Assembly: GCF_037975235.1 (NCBI RefSeq)
Contig: NZ_CP150241.1
Coordinates: 2,294,001-2,358,000, forward strand
Direction: 5' to 3'
Source of the DNA: Paenibacillus sp. FSL R5-0341
Lineage (GTDB): Bacteria; Bacillota; Bacilli; Paenibacillales; Paenibacillaceae
DNA length: 64,000 nucleotides
A program made the translations under genes and the position numbers. The notes under the pieces are model-generated. The model searched no databases. It had not been told where the DNA came from and saw only the letters and a list, made by a program, of their open reading frames with translations. Below are positions 46,468 to 56,269 of this stretch, piece by piece; within the stretch, counting starts at the first letter, position 1, and each line of letters starts with the position of its first letter.

Positions 46468-47217
46468 ATGTCTAAACCATTAGAAGGTAAAAATGCACTC
46501 GTTACCGGGGCATCCCGGGGAATTGGGCGCAGTATTGCACTGGCACTGGCTGAGGCTGGAGCGAACGTGGCCGTGAATTATGCGGGCAGTCAAGCTGCAG
46601 CTGAGGAAGTGGCGGAAGCAATCCGTGCCAAAGGAGTCAAGGCGATTACACTTCAAGCCAATGTTGGCCTGATGGATGAAGCTGAACAAATGGTCAAAGC
46701 TACACTCGAAGCATGGGGCAACGTTGATATTCTGGTGAACAATGCTGGGATTACCCGTGATAATTTGATCATGCGTATGAAAGAGGAAGAATTCGATCAG
46801 GTTATTGAAACCAATCTCAAAGGTGTGTTTAACTGCCTTAAGGCGGTTACTCGTCCAATGATGAAACAACGTTCGGGAAGAATTATCAATATCTCCTCGG
46901 TTGTAGGTGTGCTTGGTAATGCTGGACAAGCGAACTATGTTGCTGCCAAAGCAGGCGTCATTGGTTTGACGAAGGCATCCGCTCGTGAACTGGCTTCTCG
47001 CGGAATCACAGTCAACTGTGTTGCACCAGGTTTCATTGAGACGGATATGACAAAAGAGTTGTCTCAGGAACTGGTGGACGGTATGCTGAGTGGTATTCCG
47101 TTGTCCCGTTTGGGTCAGCCGGATGAAATCGCCGATGTAGTCACGTTCCTGGCTTCACAGGCTTCATCTTATATGACAGGGCAGACGCTGCATGTCGATG
47201 GTGGCATGTACATGTAA
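46468..47217 (+). CDS. fabG: 3-oxoacyl-ACP reductase
   Basis: A 249-residue short-chain dehydrogenase that reduces 3-oxoacyl-ACP with NADPH. It has TGASRGIG (about residues 13-20), NNAG in [10 protein letters not shown], catalytic Ser in INISSVVG and YVAAK with the Tyr and Lys. ATG 46468 is chosen because AAAGGAGG lies 7 nt upstream; ATG 46462 is too close to it. acpP follows after about 150 bases that contain two hairpins. Confidence 0.96.
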   Translation: MSKPLEGKNALVTGASRGIGRSIALALAEAGANVAVNYAGSQAAAEEVAEAIRAKGVKAITLQANVGLMDEAEQMVKATLEAWGNVDILVNNAGITRDNLIMRMKEEEFDQVIETNLKGVFNCLKAVTRPMMKQRSGRIINISSVVGVLGNAGQANYVAAKAGVIGLTKASARELASRGITVNCVAPGFIETDMTKELSQELVDGMLSGIPLSRLGQPDEIADVVTFLASQASSYMTGQTLHVDGGMYM

Positions 47218-47369
47218 TTCTTCCCGGACTTGAACAATAGTCGGGGAACAGGCGCTGGACGATCCGAAATGCCGGAAAAAGGCCGGGTTCCCCGGCCGGG
47301 AGCCGCATATGTCTTCTATGGCATTTTGCCTGCGATTCTCGTATAATACCAAAGAAGGAGGTGAACCGG

Positions 47370-47603
47370 ATGTCCGATGTATTGGAGCGTGTAAAACGCA
47401 TCGTCGTCGACCGCTTGGGCGCAGACGAAGCTGAAGTTACACTTGAAGCATCTTTCAAAGAAGATTTGGGTGCTGATTCTTTGGATGTAGTGGAATTGGT
47501 CATGGAATTGGAAGATGAATTTGATTTGGAAATCTCTGATGAAGATGCAGAAAAAATCACGACCGTAGGTGAAGTTGTAAACTACATACAATCTCATACC
47601 TAA
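47370..47603 (+). CDS. acpP: Acyl carrier protein
   Basis: A 77-residue acidic carrier protein. The phosphopantetheine attachment site is Ser37 in [11 protein letters not shown], followed by [19 protein letters not shown] as in Firmicute ACPs. ATG 47370 lies after AAGGAGGTGA (the frame is also open at GTG 47361, inside that site). A TATAAT at 47342-47347 might belong to an extra promoter, but its -35 is weak. Hairpins flank the gene on both sides (47223-47248, 47281-47297 and 47613-47644), which may set its mRNA level apart from its neighbours. Confidence 0.97.
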   Translation: MSDVLERVKRIVVDRLGADEAEVTLEASFKEDLGADSLDVVELVMELEDEFDLEISDEDAEKITTVGEVVNYIQSHT

Positions 47604-47612
47604 AGTCATTTT

Positions 47613-47644
47613 AGTCCCGCACATGTTTTCGAACAGGCGGGACT
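47613..47644 (+). terminator. Terminator-like hairpin after acpP
   Basis: AGTCCCGC pairs with GCGGGACT, with TGTT-TTCG-AACA inside. Only TCTCATCATT follows, so it is a weak terminator or an mRNA-stabilising structure between acpP and fabF. Confidence 0.45.
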
Positions 47645-47783
47645 TCTCATCATTCATTGGTTTTTCTCATTCCGCAAGCAGCTCTACTCAAGCAGGTCTT
47701 CTGATCTTGGTTGAATATATGCCTGTTTGCGGATATTCCCACAAAATACTTGCGTAATGCAGTCGATATAGAGGTGAGTCGGT

Positions 47784-49022
47784 TTGAAACAAAGAGTAGT
47801 AATTACCGGAATGGGCGTAATGACATCGCTCGGAAAAGATTTGGAAACGTTCTGGGGCAGTTTAATGGCAGGAAAGTCCGGAATCTCTCAGATTGAGGCG
47901 TTCGATGTGAGTGAATATACGACACAGATTGCAGCCGAGATCAAGGATTTCAACCCGGAAGAATACATGGATCGCAAAGATGCTCGCAAAATGGACCGTT
48001 TTGTTCAGTTCGCTGTGGCAGCCGGCTTCAAAGCCGTTGAAGACAGTGGTCTGAAAATTAACGAGAACATTGATGCAGAGCGTTTCGGTGTATCCATCGG
48101 ATCAGGTATTGGTGGATTGGGTACTTGGGAGGACCAACATAATGCATTGCTGCAAAAAGGTCCAAAACGTGTAAGTCCATTCTTCATTCCCATGATGATC
48201 TCGAACATGGCTTCAGGTCAAATGTCGATTTCTCTTGGTGCCAAAGGTCCTAACATTAACGTTGTTACCGCTTGTGCAACAGGTACACACTCCATCGGAG
48301 ATTCCTTCAAGCTGATTGCCAATGGTGATGCAGATGCCATGATCTGTGGTGGTGCGGAAGCAACAATCAGACCAACAGGTCTTGCAGGGTTCTGTGCGAT
48401 GCGCGCAATGTCTACACGTAATGATGATCCTGCGAAATCAAGCCGTCCTTTTGATACAGAACGTGATGGTTTTGTTATGGGCGAAGGCGCGGGCGTTCTG
48501 ATTCTGGAATCCCTGGAACATGCTCAAAAACGTGGTGCACGTATTTATGGTGAAGTGATTGGTTATGGTCTGACTGGCGATGCACATCACATGACAGAAC
48601 CAGATCCGGACGGAGCAGCACGTTGCATGAAGATGGCACTTCGCAATGCGGGCATTGAGCCTGAAGAAGTGGATTACATCAATGCACACGGAACTTCGAC
48701 GCCTGTAGGCGACAGATCCGAAACACTTGCGATCAAAAAGGCGTTTGGCGATCATGCGTACAAGCTTGCAGTGAGTTCCACTAAATCCATGACAGGCCAC
48801 ATGCTTGGCGCTGCTGGTGGTGTAGAAGCAGTCATCTGCGGATTGTCACTGACACATCAGACACTGGCTCCAACGATTAACCTGGAAAATCAGGACCCAG
48901 AATGTGATCTGGATTATGTACCAAATGTTCCACGTCAAACTAAAGTTAATATTGCCATGTCCAATTCATTTGGATTCGGCGGTCACAATGCCACCATTAT
49001 TCTCAAAAAATTTGAAGCATAA
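47784..49022 (+). CDS. fabF: 3-oxoacyl-ACP synthase II (KAS II)
   Basis: A 412-residue elongating condensing enzyme. The catalytic Cys164 lies in [10 protein letters not shown], with His in [11 protein letters not shown] and GHMLGAAGG. The start is TTG 47784 with GAGGTGAG 5 nt upstream; the protein then begins [11 protein letters not shown] as expected. It follows acpP and precedes rnc by 13 bases, so the two are coupled. Confidence 0.96.
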   Translation: MKQRVVITGMGVMTSLGKDLETFWGSLMAGKSGISQIEAFDVSEYTTQIAAEIKDFNPEEYMDRKDARKMDRFVQFAVAAGFKAVEDSGLKINENIDAERFGVSIGSGIGGLGTWEDQHNALLQKGPKRVSPFFIPMMISNMASGQMSISLGAKGPNINVVTACATGTHSIGDSFKLIANGDADAMICGGAEATIRPTGLAGFCAMRAMSTRNDDPAKSSRPFDTERDGFVMGEGAGVLILESLEHAQKRGARIYGEVIGYGLTGDAHHMTEPDPDGAARCMKMALRNAGIEPEEVDYINAHGTSTPVGDRSETLAIKKAFGDHAYKLAVSSTKSMTGHMLGAAGGVEAVICGLSLTHQTLAPTINLENQDPECDLDYVPNVPRQTKVNIAMSNSFGFGGHNATIILKKFEA

Positions 49023-49035
49023 GGGGCTAGTTCGT

Positions 49036-49740
49036 TTGAGTGAAGATCTGAAGCAGTTACAACACAAACTTCAAATCAAATTTGACAACAGGCAGCTTTT
49101 AAAACAAGCGTTTACCCATGCTTCTTATGTAAACGAACACCGGTTCAGTCAGCATCAGGACAATGAGCGTCTGGAGTTTCTGGGCGATGCCGTGCTGGAA
49201 CTGACTGTATCGGAATACTTGTATCATTTGTATCCTAACCGTCCGGAAGGTGAATTAACTAAGCTGCGGGCATCCATTGTCTGTGAGCCTTCCCTCGTCA
49301 AATTTGCTGAAGCGTTGGGTTTTGGGCAGTATGTACTTCTTGGTAAAGGTGAGGAACTAACTGGAGGCCGGACACGACCGGCTTTGCTGGCAGATGTGTT
49401 TGAATCTTTCATTGGTGCATTGTATCTGGATCAGGGGCTTGCGCCTGTTCGGACATTTCTTGACCAGCATGTCTTCCCATTAATCGTTCTGGGCAGCAAG
49501 CTGCAAATGAGTGATTACAAAACGGAACTGCAGGAACTTACTCAGCATCACAATATGGGAGCTTTGGAATACCGTATCGTTGAGGAACGGGGACCTGCCC
49601 ATGAACGTGAGTTTGTCTCGGAGGTCCATATGGGTCAAGAACGGCTTGGCAGAGGTACAGGGCGTTCCAAAAAGGAAGCGGAACAACAGGCTGCATCTGC
49701 AGCACTTGATCGTTTGAAGCTTCCGGAAGCCGGAGCTTAA
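49036..49740 (+). CDS. rnc: Ribonuclease III
   Basis: A 234-residue double-strand-specific RNase. The signature [14 protein letters not shown] (residues 43-56) carries the metal-binding acidic residues; [16 protein letters not shown] is the second acidic block. A C-terminal double-stranded RNA-binding domain ends [19 protein letters not shown]. The start is TTG 49036 with AAGGGG 9 nt upstream. The frame continues upstream inside fabF and is not used. A strong terminator follows before smc. RNase III could itself cut the long hairpin repeats found in this region; that is speculation. Confidence 0.95.
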   Translation: MSEDLKQLQHKLQIKFDNRQLLKQAFTHASYVNEHRFSQHQDNERLEFLGDAVLELTVSEYLYHLYPNRPEGELTKLRASIVCEPSLVKFAEALGFGQYVLLGKGEELTGGRTRPALLADVFESFIGALYLDQGLAPVRTFLDQHVFPLIVLGSKLQMSDYKTELQELTQHHNMGALEYRIVEERGPAHEREFVSEVHMGQERLGRGTGRSKKEAEQQAASAALDRLKLPEAGA

Positions 49741-49761
49741 CCGATAGCGCATAGACAAACG

Positions 49762-49833
49762 AAGAGCAAAGAGCAGCCCGCGGGTCCGCCCCGGCGGAAG
49801 TAATCGGCCGGACTGCTTTTTGCTCTTTTTTTT
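49762..49833 (+). terminator. Terminator after rnc
   Basis: AAGAGCAAAGAGCAG pairs with CTGCTTTTTGCTCTT, with an inner TCCGCC/GGCGGA hairpin, followed by a run of T. Confidence 0.85.
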
Positions 49834-49920
49834 GTAAAGAGGTTCAGGGGGAGTTAGCCTGATCGTTAACTAAATAAGTTGAATCTTAATTTACACAAAA
49901 CGAAGAGTGCAGAACCAATC

Positions 49921-50006
49921 TGAAGAAGCGAAGCGTGCGCATTTATCAACGGATTTTTCCCTTGGATAAGGGAATAAAGAAAATCTGGGGATAAGAGCGA
50001 TCGGAG
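49921..50006 (+). repeat. Structured palindromic repeat, copy B (before smc)
   Basis: The second copy. It shares TGAAGAAGCG, AGCGTGCGC, TTTATCAACGGATTTTT, the apical TCCCTT/AAGGGA and AAATCTGGGGATAAGAGCGA with copy A. Similarity to A continues about 60 bases downstream. It ends 106 bases before smc. Confidence 0.75.
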
Positions 50007-50112
50007 GATGGTACTGCAATTGGAGTGATCATGTGTAATAGCAATGGTTCAATTCATTTAGGCGCTAGAATGCAATACTTGAAATTTGCAATAGGAGGTG
50101 ACGAGAAACCCT

Positions 50113-53100
50113 ATGTTTTTAAAACGGATTGAATTGGGTGGATTCAAGTCATTCGCCGACAAAACGGAGATGGAATTCGTTCGTGGCATTACGGCTGTTG
50201 TAGGTCCGAACGGAAGTGGTAAGAGTAATATATCGGACGGAATCCGCTGGGTTCTGGGGGAACAAAGTGCCAAGTCGCTACGTGGTGGCAAGATGGAAGA
50301 TATCATTTTTGCAGGCAGTGATGCACGAAAGGCTGTTAATTTCGGCGAAGTTTCGCTAACGCTCGATAACGAGGATCACGCACTTGCATTGGATTTCGGT
50401 GAAGTGACGGTAACTCGTCGTGTACATCGCAGTGGAGATAGTGAGTATTTTATCAACAAACAATCTTGTCGTTTGAAGGATATCACGGAGTTGTTTATGG
50501 ATACCGGCATTGGTAAAGAAGCCTACTCGATTATTGGACAGGGGCGAATCGAAGAGATTCTGAGTACCCGTTCAGAGGATCGCAGGGGCATTTTTGAAGA
50601 GGCTTCAGGTATCGTTAAATATAAATCCCGCAAGCGGGATGCTACGCGCAAACTGGATGAGACAGAGCAGAATTTGCTGCGGATTCATGATCTCGTGACC
50701 GAGTTGGAAGATCAGATTGGACCGCTTAAGGAACAATCGGAGAAAGCGATCCACTATAAGGAACTTCGTTCACAGCTCAAATCGCAGGAGATCTCGATGT
50801 ATGTGTACCAGATCGAACAGATTCATGCTTCCTGGAGTAAGGCGAACGAAAGGCTGCAATCGCTAAAACAGGAAGAGGTTGGACTGGCGGCCATTGTCTC
50901 TACGCATGATGCCAAGCTGGAAAATGATCGGAATGCGCTGCGTATCCTGGAAACAGAGACAGAGCAACTGCAATCCGCATTATTGCAATTCAGTGAAGCG
51001 ACGGAGAAAAGTGAAGGGCTTGGGGAACTGCTCAAAGAACGCTCGCACCATCTTCAAACGAATCAGGAGCAGCTCAAAGTAACGCTTGCCGCCAGCGAAG
51101 AGAGACATTCTGAACGGGAAACCGAGCTCCTTGCACTGCGTGACAAGTTTGGCAAGCTTGAGCATGAACTGAATGATGTGAGAAATCAGCTGTCGCAGGA
51201 AGAGGCCAAACTCATCGGTGTCACAGGCGGCATTAGCCAGCAGCAAGAGGAAAGCCTCAAAGGCAACTTGCTGGAACTGATGAATCAGATGGCCCAGACA
51301 CGAAATGAAATTCGTTACGTGGACCAGCAGAAAGAAACGCTGGAGCGCAGAATGAATCGCGCGGCTGAGGAATCGGGCAAATGGGAAGATCAGAAGGAAA
51401 CACTGGAGAGTCGCAAAGCGGACATTGAGAAAAAAGTTGTTCGCTTGGGCAAAGAAATCAGTGATCTACGTGGTGGTTACATTACGGAAAGTGAACGACT
51501 CCAGTCGCTGCAGAAGCTGCTCGAAGAAAGTCGGGGCACAGTCCGTAAATGGGAACAGAAACGTGAAGCACAGGTCTCCCGCCGCGATACGATGAAAGAG
51601 ATGCAGGATGATTTTGACGGATTCATGCTGGGTGTCAAGGAGGTCCTCAAGGCTTCACGTAAAGGTACGCTGAGCGGTGTTCATGGAGCTGTGGCTGAAC
51701 TCGTCAAAGTTCCAGAGAAGATTGAACTTGCGGTAGAGACAGCGATGGGCGCATCCTTGCAGCATGTGGTCATGGAAAATGAATCAGTTTCCAGACAGGC
51801 GATTGCTTTTCTGAAGCAACGTCAATTGGGCCGTGCAACGTTCCTGCCTCTGGATGTTATTCGTCCACGTGCCATTGGGGCGGCTGAACGTTCCATGATC
51901 GAAGGCATGGAGGGTTTTGTGGGGATCGGTGCTGATCTCGTACAATTCGAATCCAAGTATGCTTCGATCATTGGAAGTCTACTGGGTAATGTTATTATTG
52001 CCGAAACGCTGGAGGTCGCCAATAAAATTGCGGCTCGTTGCCAGTATCGTTTCCGGGTTGTGACACTTGAAGGTGACGTGGTCAATGCGGGTGGTTCCAT
52101 GACCGGTGGTAGCCAGCACAAGAAAAATGTGAGTCTGCTCAGCCGGAAACGGCAGCTGGACCAGCTCGACCAGGATATTTTGGATACCGAAAATCAGATC
52201 GTGAAACTGCATCGCAGTGTGGATGATGTAAAAGTTCAACTGGAGCAGTGCCAGGACAAACTGGACGAACTTCGTCAGTCCGGTGACGATACCCGAAATG
52301 CAGAACAGCAGGCTTCGATGGAAATGAAGCAGGTAGAGCATGAGCTTCGCCACGTGCTAGAACAGGTTGCTGTTGCCGGGCAGGAGAAGAGCGGATTCAC
52401 CGAAGAGATCAAAGAGCTGGATACGGCTCGCATCGTCGCTGTGAAGAAGCTGGAGCAGCTTGAAGAGGAAGAAAAAGCGACTCATCGTGCCATTCATGCA
52501 GCCGAGTTTGCTCGGAAAGCCAATGAATCCGCGAAGGAAGAATTGCAGAGCCAACTCACCGAATTGAAAGTGCGCGAAGGTAAGCTCGATCAGGAGCGGT
52601 TCTCTAATGGGGAACAATTGCGGCGTCTGGAGCGTGAAGTGGAGTCGCTGGTGAAAGATCTTCGTCAGAATCGCACGTTGCTGGCTTCGATGGAAGCAGA
52701 TCTCAAGAAAACACAGACCGAGAGTGTCAAGCAGATTGAAGATCTGAACCAGTACAAGCTGAAAAAAGCGGAAGCTTCCCAAGAGCTGGACTTCAAACGT
52801 GCTGCGCGAAGTGAGTTGTCGAAGAAGCTTGAGCTTGCTGAAAGCGAAACGAAGGAACAGCGCACGCAGTTGAAAGCGGTGGAAGAGCAGATGCGACAGA
52901 CGGAAATTTCCGTGAACCGCTTGGATGTTGAGCTGGAAAATATACTGCGGAAGCTGACGGATGAATACGAACTGGGCTATGAGCTCGCCAAAGAGCGTTA
53001 TCCTGTACCGGAAGATGTGGAGCATACACAGGCAGAGGTACAGAAGCTCAAGCGCAGCATATCCGCCCTGGGTGAGGTTAACCTGGGAGCGATTGAGGAG

Positions 53101-53682
53101 TTCCAGCGGGTCAATGAGCGTTATGAGTTCCTGAGTGAACAGAAGAATGACCTGGTGGAAGCTAAAACAACGTTGTATCAGGTTATTCGGGAAATGGAAG
53201 ACGAGATGGCGAAGCGATTCAAGATCACGTTTGATGCGATCCGCCGTGAGTTCGGTACCGTGTTTACCAAGCTGTTTGGCGGGGGACGTGCTGACCTTGT
53301 TCTGATGGACCCGGAGCGCTTGCTTGAAACGGGAATAGATATTGTGGCCCAGCCACCAGGCAAGAAACTGCAAAACCTGCAACTGTTATCTGGTGGGGAG
53401 CGGGCTTTGACGGCGATGGCTCTGTTATTTGCCATCCTGCATGTCAAACCTGTACCATTCTGCGTGCTGGATGAAGTAGAGGCAGCGCTGGACGAAGCTA
53501 ACGTGGTACGTTTTGCCCAGTACTTGCGTGAGTTCTCCGAACAAACACAGTTCATCGTTGTTACCCATCGTAAAGGTACGATGGAAGAGGCTGATGTGCT
53601 GTACGGTGTTACGATGGAAGAGGGCGGCGTATCCAAGCTCGTTTCGGTTAAACTGGAAGATGAGGAAGCAATAATTGCCTGA
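50113..53682 (+). CDS. smc: Chromosome segregation ATPase SMC
   Basis: A 1189-residue SMC protein (B. subtilis 1186). The Walker A GPNGSGKSN is at residues 31-39, two long coiled coils flank the hinge (about 510-660, GGSMTGGS near its end), and the C-terminal head carries LLSGGERALTAMALLFA and Walker B in CVLDEVEAALDE. SMC forms condensin with ScpA and ScpB and loads at parS sites. ATG 50113 gives the canonical MFLKRIELGGFKSFA. AGGAGGTG lies 12 nt upstream, a long spacing; GTG 50098 overlaps that site. ftsY follows after 108 bases. Confidence 0.97.
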   Translation: MFLKRIELGGFKSFADKTEMEFVRGITAVVGPNGSGKSNISDGIRWVLGEQSAKSLRGGKMEDIIFAGSDARKAVNFGEVSLTLDNEDHALALDFGEVTVTRRVHRSGDSEYFINKQSCRLKDITELFMDTGIGKEAYSIIGQGRIEEILSTRSEDRRGIFEEASGIVKYKSRKRDATRKLDETEQNLLRIHDLVTELEDQIGPLKEQSEKAIHYKELRSQLKSQEISMYVYQIEQIHASWSKANERLQSLKQEEVGLAAIVSTHDAKLENDRNALRILETETEQLQSALLQFSEATEKSEGLGELLKERSHHLQTNQEQLKVTLAASEERHSERETELLALRDKFGKLEHELNDVRNQLSQEEAKLIGVTGGISQQQEESLKGNLLELMNQMAQTRNEIRYVDQQKETLERRMNRAAEESGKWEDQKETLESRKADIEKKVVRLGKEISDLRGGYITESERLQSLQKLLEESRGTVRKWEQKREAQVSRRDTMKEMQDDFDGFMLGVKEVLKASRKGTLSGVHGAVAELVKVPEKIELAVETAMGASLQHVVMENESVSRQAIAFLKQRQLGRATFLPLDVIRPRAIGAAERSMIEGMEGFVGIGADLVQFESKYASIIGSLLGNVIIAETLEVANKIAARCQYRFRVVTLEGDVVNAGGSMTGGSQHKKNVSLLSRKRQLDQLDQDILDTENQIVKLHRSVDDVKVQLEQCQDKLDELRQSGDDTRNAEQQASMEMKQVEHELRHVLEQVAVAGQEKSGFTEEIKELDTARIVAVKKLEQLEEEEKATHRAIHAAEFARKANESAKEELQSQLTELKVREGKLDQERFSNGEQLRRLEREVESLVKDLRQNRTLLASMEADLKKTQTESVKQIEDLNQYKLKKAEASQELDFKRAARSELSKKLELAESETKEQRTQLKAVEEQMRQTEISVNRLDVELENILRKLTDEYELGYELAKERYPVPEDVEHTQAEVQKLKRSISALGEVNLGAIEEFQRVNERYEFLSEQKNDLVEAKTTLYQVIREMEDEMAKRFKITFDAIRREFGTVFTKLFGGGRADLVLMDPERLLETGIDIVAQPPGKKLQNLQLLSGGERALTAMALLFAILHVKPVPFCVLDEVEAALDEANVVRFAQYLREFSEQTQFIVVTHRKGTMEEADVLYGVTMEEGGVSKLVSVKLEDEEAIIA

Positions 53683-53790
53683 TCTGATCCAAACCTGCGA
53701 GACATATGAACTCATTGTAATCATTTAAATTTGATTTAGATTGAGCATCTTTGCAAAACGCTCAGATTATGGACACGATGGAGGGGCTTT

Positions 53791-54804
53791 ATGAGTTTTT
53801 TTAAGAAGCTGAGAGACAGCATTGCAAGCAAAACGGAGTCGGTCACCAAACAGTTCAAGGATGGATTGGAAAAGACACGTAAAGGGCTTGTGGAAAAAGT
53901 GTCGGATCTCGTTATCCGCCGCAAAAAAATTGATGAAGAGTTCTATGAAGAATTGGAAGAGATCCTGATTGGAGCAGACGTTGGCGTGAATACGGTCATG
54001 AACCTGATCGAAGACCTGCGGGTTGAGGTGAAAAAACGTAAAATTGAGGACGCGGCTGAACTACAGCCTGTATTGTCCGAGAAACTGACGGATCTTCTTC
54101 GTGGTGAACAGAATAACGAACTGAAAATGAACCCGGATGGTATTACCGTCATTTTGTTCGTTGGCGTTAACGGTGTTGGTAAAACAACAACGATTGGCAA
54201 GCTGGCTCATCGCTTTAAACAGCAAGGTAAAAAAGTCATCATGGCAGCCGGAGATACGTTCCGTGCGGGAGCTATCGAACAGCTGGAAGTATGGGGACAA
54301 CGTGCCGGTGTCGATGTGATCAAGCAGCAGTCCGGTTCTGATCCAGCAGCTGTTATGTATGATGCGGTGCAGGCAGCAAAACAACGGGGCGCAGATGTTC
54401 TCCTCTGTGATACAGCAGGTCGTTTGCAAAATAAATCTAACCTGATGGACGAGCTTAACAAGATCTATCGTGTCATTCAGCGTGAAATTCCGGAAGCTCC
54501 GCATGAAGTACTGATGGTACTGGATGCAACAACAGGTCAAAATGCCTTGAATCAGGCTAAACTTTTCGGTGAGAAAAGCGGCGTGACTGGTCTGGTACTG
54601 ACGAAACTGGATGGAACAGCTAAGGGTGGGATCGTTGTTGCGATCCGTCAGGAACTGGACCTGCCAGTGAAACTCGTGGGACTGGGTGAGAAGATTGACG
54701 ATCTGCAGCCGTTCGATTCGGAGCAATTCGTGCATGCCTTGTTTGCCGGATTGATCCAGGAACAGCCAGCTGAAGGTGCTCAAGAAGAGGAAGCTAATTC
54801 CTAG
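53791..54804 (+). CDS. ftsY: Signal recognition particle receptor FtsY
   Basis: A 337-residue SRP GTPase that docks ribosome-nascent-chain complexes to the membrane. A short basic N-terminal region (KKLRDSIASKTESVTKQF), lacking the long acidic domain of E. coli FtsY, is followed by the NG domain. This has GVNGVGKTTTIGKLA (about 125-139), DTAGRLQNK (about 208) and TKLDGTAKGG (about 270). GAGGGGC lies before ATG 53791. Ffh is encoded about 1.5 kb downstream. Confidence 0.96.
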   Translation: MSFFKKLRDSIASKTESVTKQFKDGLEKTRKGLVEKVSDLVIRRKKIDEEFYEELEEILIGADVGVNTVMNLIEDLRVEVKKRKIEDAAELQPVLSEKLTDLLRGEQNNELKMNPDGITVILFVGVNGVGKTTTIGKLAHRFKQQGKKVIMAAGDTFRAGAIEQLEVWGQRAGVDVIKQQSGSDPAAVMYDAVQAAKQRGADVLLCDTAGRLQNKSNLMDELNKIYRVIQREIPEAPHEVLMVLDATTGQNALNQAKLFGEKSGVTGLVLTKLDGTAKGGIVVAIRQELDLPVKLVGLGEKIDDLQPFDSEQFVHALFAGLIQEQPAEGAQEEEANS

Positions 54805-54838
54805 ATCTTAATAAATGGAATAAATGAGTAGCGTTAGC

Positions 54839-54893
54839 CGTATTGCCAGTGATATACGTGATAAGTGTCACGTGTAATGTCACTGGCAATACG
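54839..54893. repeat. Long inverted repeat between ftsY and trhA
   Basis: A perfect 14-bp inverted repeat (CGTATTGCCAGTGA / TCACTGGCAATACG) with further inner symmetry (ACGTGA / TCACGT). No T-run follows; TATAAT comes directly after it (54896-54901). It may be a terminator-like hairpin or an operator over the trhA promoter. Confidence 0.55.
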
Positions 54894-54946
54894 TGTATAA
54901 TGGGAATATAAAAGGCAATGCTGTAGGGTTAGAAAGGACGGTTGAA

Positions 54947-55594
54947 ATGGCCAATACTTATACCTATTCACGCCGTGAAGAAGTCGCCAATGCGGTGACA
55001 CATGGAATCGGCGCTGCACTCAGTGTAGCTGCACTGGTGCTATTGATTGTATTTTCAAGTATCAAAGGCACGGCTTGGCATGTGGTCAGTTTCACGATCT
55101 ACGGGATCACCATGCTGCTGCTCTATACGAGCTCAACACTCGTGCATGCATGGAAAGATGGAAAAGTGAAAGATTTATTCGAGATTTTCGACCATTCATC
55201 CATTTATTTGTTTATTGCCGGATCATATACTCCGCTTTTGTTTATTGCCGTTCGCGGCACACTTGGATGGACCTTGTTCGGTATAATCTGGGGAATCGCA
55301 TTATTCGGCGTGATCTTTAAGGCGTTTTTTACGAAAAAGTTTCTATTCATGTCTACGATTTTCTATATCGCGATGGGCTGGCTCATCGTTATTGCCTGGC
55401 AACCGCTTATGGCTGCCATTCCTACTGGCGGAATCGTGTTGCTGGTTGCTGGAGGTCTGATGTATACACTGGGGACGCTATTTTATGTGTGGCGTGGATT
55501 TCCTTACCACCATGCGATTTGGCATCTCTTTGTGCTAGCAGGCAGTATTCTTCATTTCTTCATGGTACTGCTGTACCTGACACCACTTCGCTAG
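54947..55594 (+). CDS. Haemolysin III family (TrhA/YqfA-like) seven-helix membrane protein
   Basis: A 215-residue PAQR-type integral membrane protein with seven predicted helices. Family motifs are EVANAVTHGIGA at the N-terminus, IFDHSSIYLFIAGSYTPL in the middle, and HHAIWHLFVLAGSILHF at the end. The conserved His and Asp residues probably bind zinc. Members have been tied to membrane lipid homeostasis; haemolytic activity should not be assumed. AAAGGA lies 8 nt before ATG 54947. It is an accessory gene between ftsY and ylxM and has its own hairpin upstream and terminator downstream. Confidence 0.9.
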   Translation: MANTYTYSRREEVANAVTHGIGAALSVAALVLLIVFSSIKGTAWHVVSFTIYGITMLLLYTSSTLVHAWKDGKVKDLFEIFDHSSIYLFIAGSYTPLLFIAVRGTLGWTLFGIIWGIALFGVIFKAFFTKKFLFMSTIFYIAMGWLIVIAWQPLMAAIPTGGIVLLVAGGLMYTLGTLFYVWRGFPYHHAIWHLFVLAGSILHFFMVLLYLTPLR

Positions 55595-55602
55595 AACACC
55601 AT

Positions 55603-55645
55603 AAACGGATGCATCTCCATTGGCTGGGACGCATTCGTTTTTCTT
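55603..55645 (+). terminator. Terminator after trhA
   Basis: AAACGGATGC pairs with GCATTCGTTT (one G-U pair), followed by TTCTTC. It begins 9 bases after the stop. Confidence 0.75.
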
Positions 55646-55771
55646 CTACATAGAGGTGGAGCGTGGAGGTTCAGATTGGATTTGCTTGTTATGAAAAAGG
55701 GCAGAAACCACCTGTTTAGCAGCGAAATGGGACGTCATCAGAGCTGTTTTTATTGTGACAAGTATTTTTGC

Positions 55772-55800
55772 TTGACAACCTGATTTGTTTTAGGTATTAT
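55772..55800 (+). promoter_or_regulatory. Sigma-A promoter of ylxM-ffh
   Basis: TTGACA (55772-55777), 17-bp spacer, TATTAT (55795-55800), 56 bases before ylxM. Confidence 0.82.
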
Positions 55801-55855
55801 TAGGAACGTTGCAAGAGTGTAAAGTGTTTTTCCTTGACGAAGGGAGTGCCCCGAT

Positions 55856-56206
55856 GTGAGTCAAGAAAACCGGCTTGAGAAGACAAACCGGATTAACTTG
55901 CTGTTTGCTTTTTATGAATTGTTACTTACCGAGAAACAGCAGACTTTTCTAAAGTATTACTTTCATGACGATTTTTCACTTGGTGAAATTGCAGCCGAGT
56001 TTGAGATCAGCCGCCAGGCGGTATACGAGCATATCAAGCGTGCCGAACAAGTGCTGGAAAATTACGAAAGCAAGCTGGGCTTGCTGGAAAAGCATGAACG
56101 GCGTAATCGCAATCTTGAAGATTTGCAAAATGCATTGGAACGCGCAGGCGTCTCCATTGATAACAACAAACAAATACACGATATCGTTGCTCAGCTTAGT
56201 GAATGA
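55856..56206 (+). CDS. ylxM: YlxM/p13-family helix-turn-helix protein
   Basis: A 116-residue protein of the UPF0122 (YlxM) family. Its helix-turn-helix resembles sigma factor region 4 (LGEIAAEFEISRQAVYEHIK, residues 43-62) and a coiled C-terminus follows. It is nearly always next to ffh and in streptococci stimulates the SRP pathway. The start is GTG 55856 with AGGGAG 9 nt upstream. ffh follows after 63 bases. Confidence 0.9.
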   Translation: MSQENRLEKTNRINLLFAFYELLLTEKQQTFLKYYFHDDFSLGEIAAEFEISRQAVYEHIKRAEQVLENYESKLGLLEKHERRNRNLEDLQNALERAGVSIDNNKQIHDIVAQLSE

Positions 56207-56269
56207 AACTTTAGTTGAGCGGAACGTATCGGTCTGGAAAACAGTATTAAAGCTTAAGGAGGTGGGATC

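Larger units (their letters stand above)
49741..50112 (+). other. Intergenic region between rnc and smc
   Basis: A 372-bp stretch with the rnc terminator (49762-49833) and copy B of the palindromic repeat (49921-50006). No gene is seen and no clear promoter for smc could be assigned. Confidence 0.65.

Noticed and set aside
52357..53382. 341-codon open frame on the minus strand across smc
   Set aside because: Shadow of the Gln/Glu-rich coiled coil of smc.
54826..54893. A possible fourth copy of the palindromic repeat near trhA (shares GAGTAGCGTTAGC)
   Set aside because: Only the first dozen bases resemble copy C; the stem sequences and closing motif differ completely.
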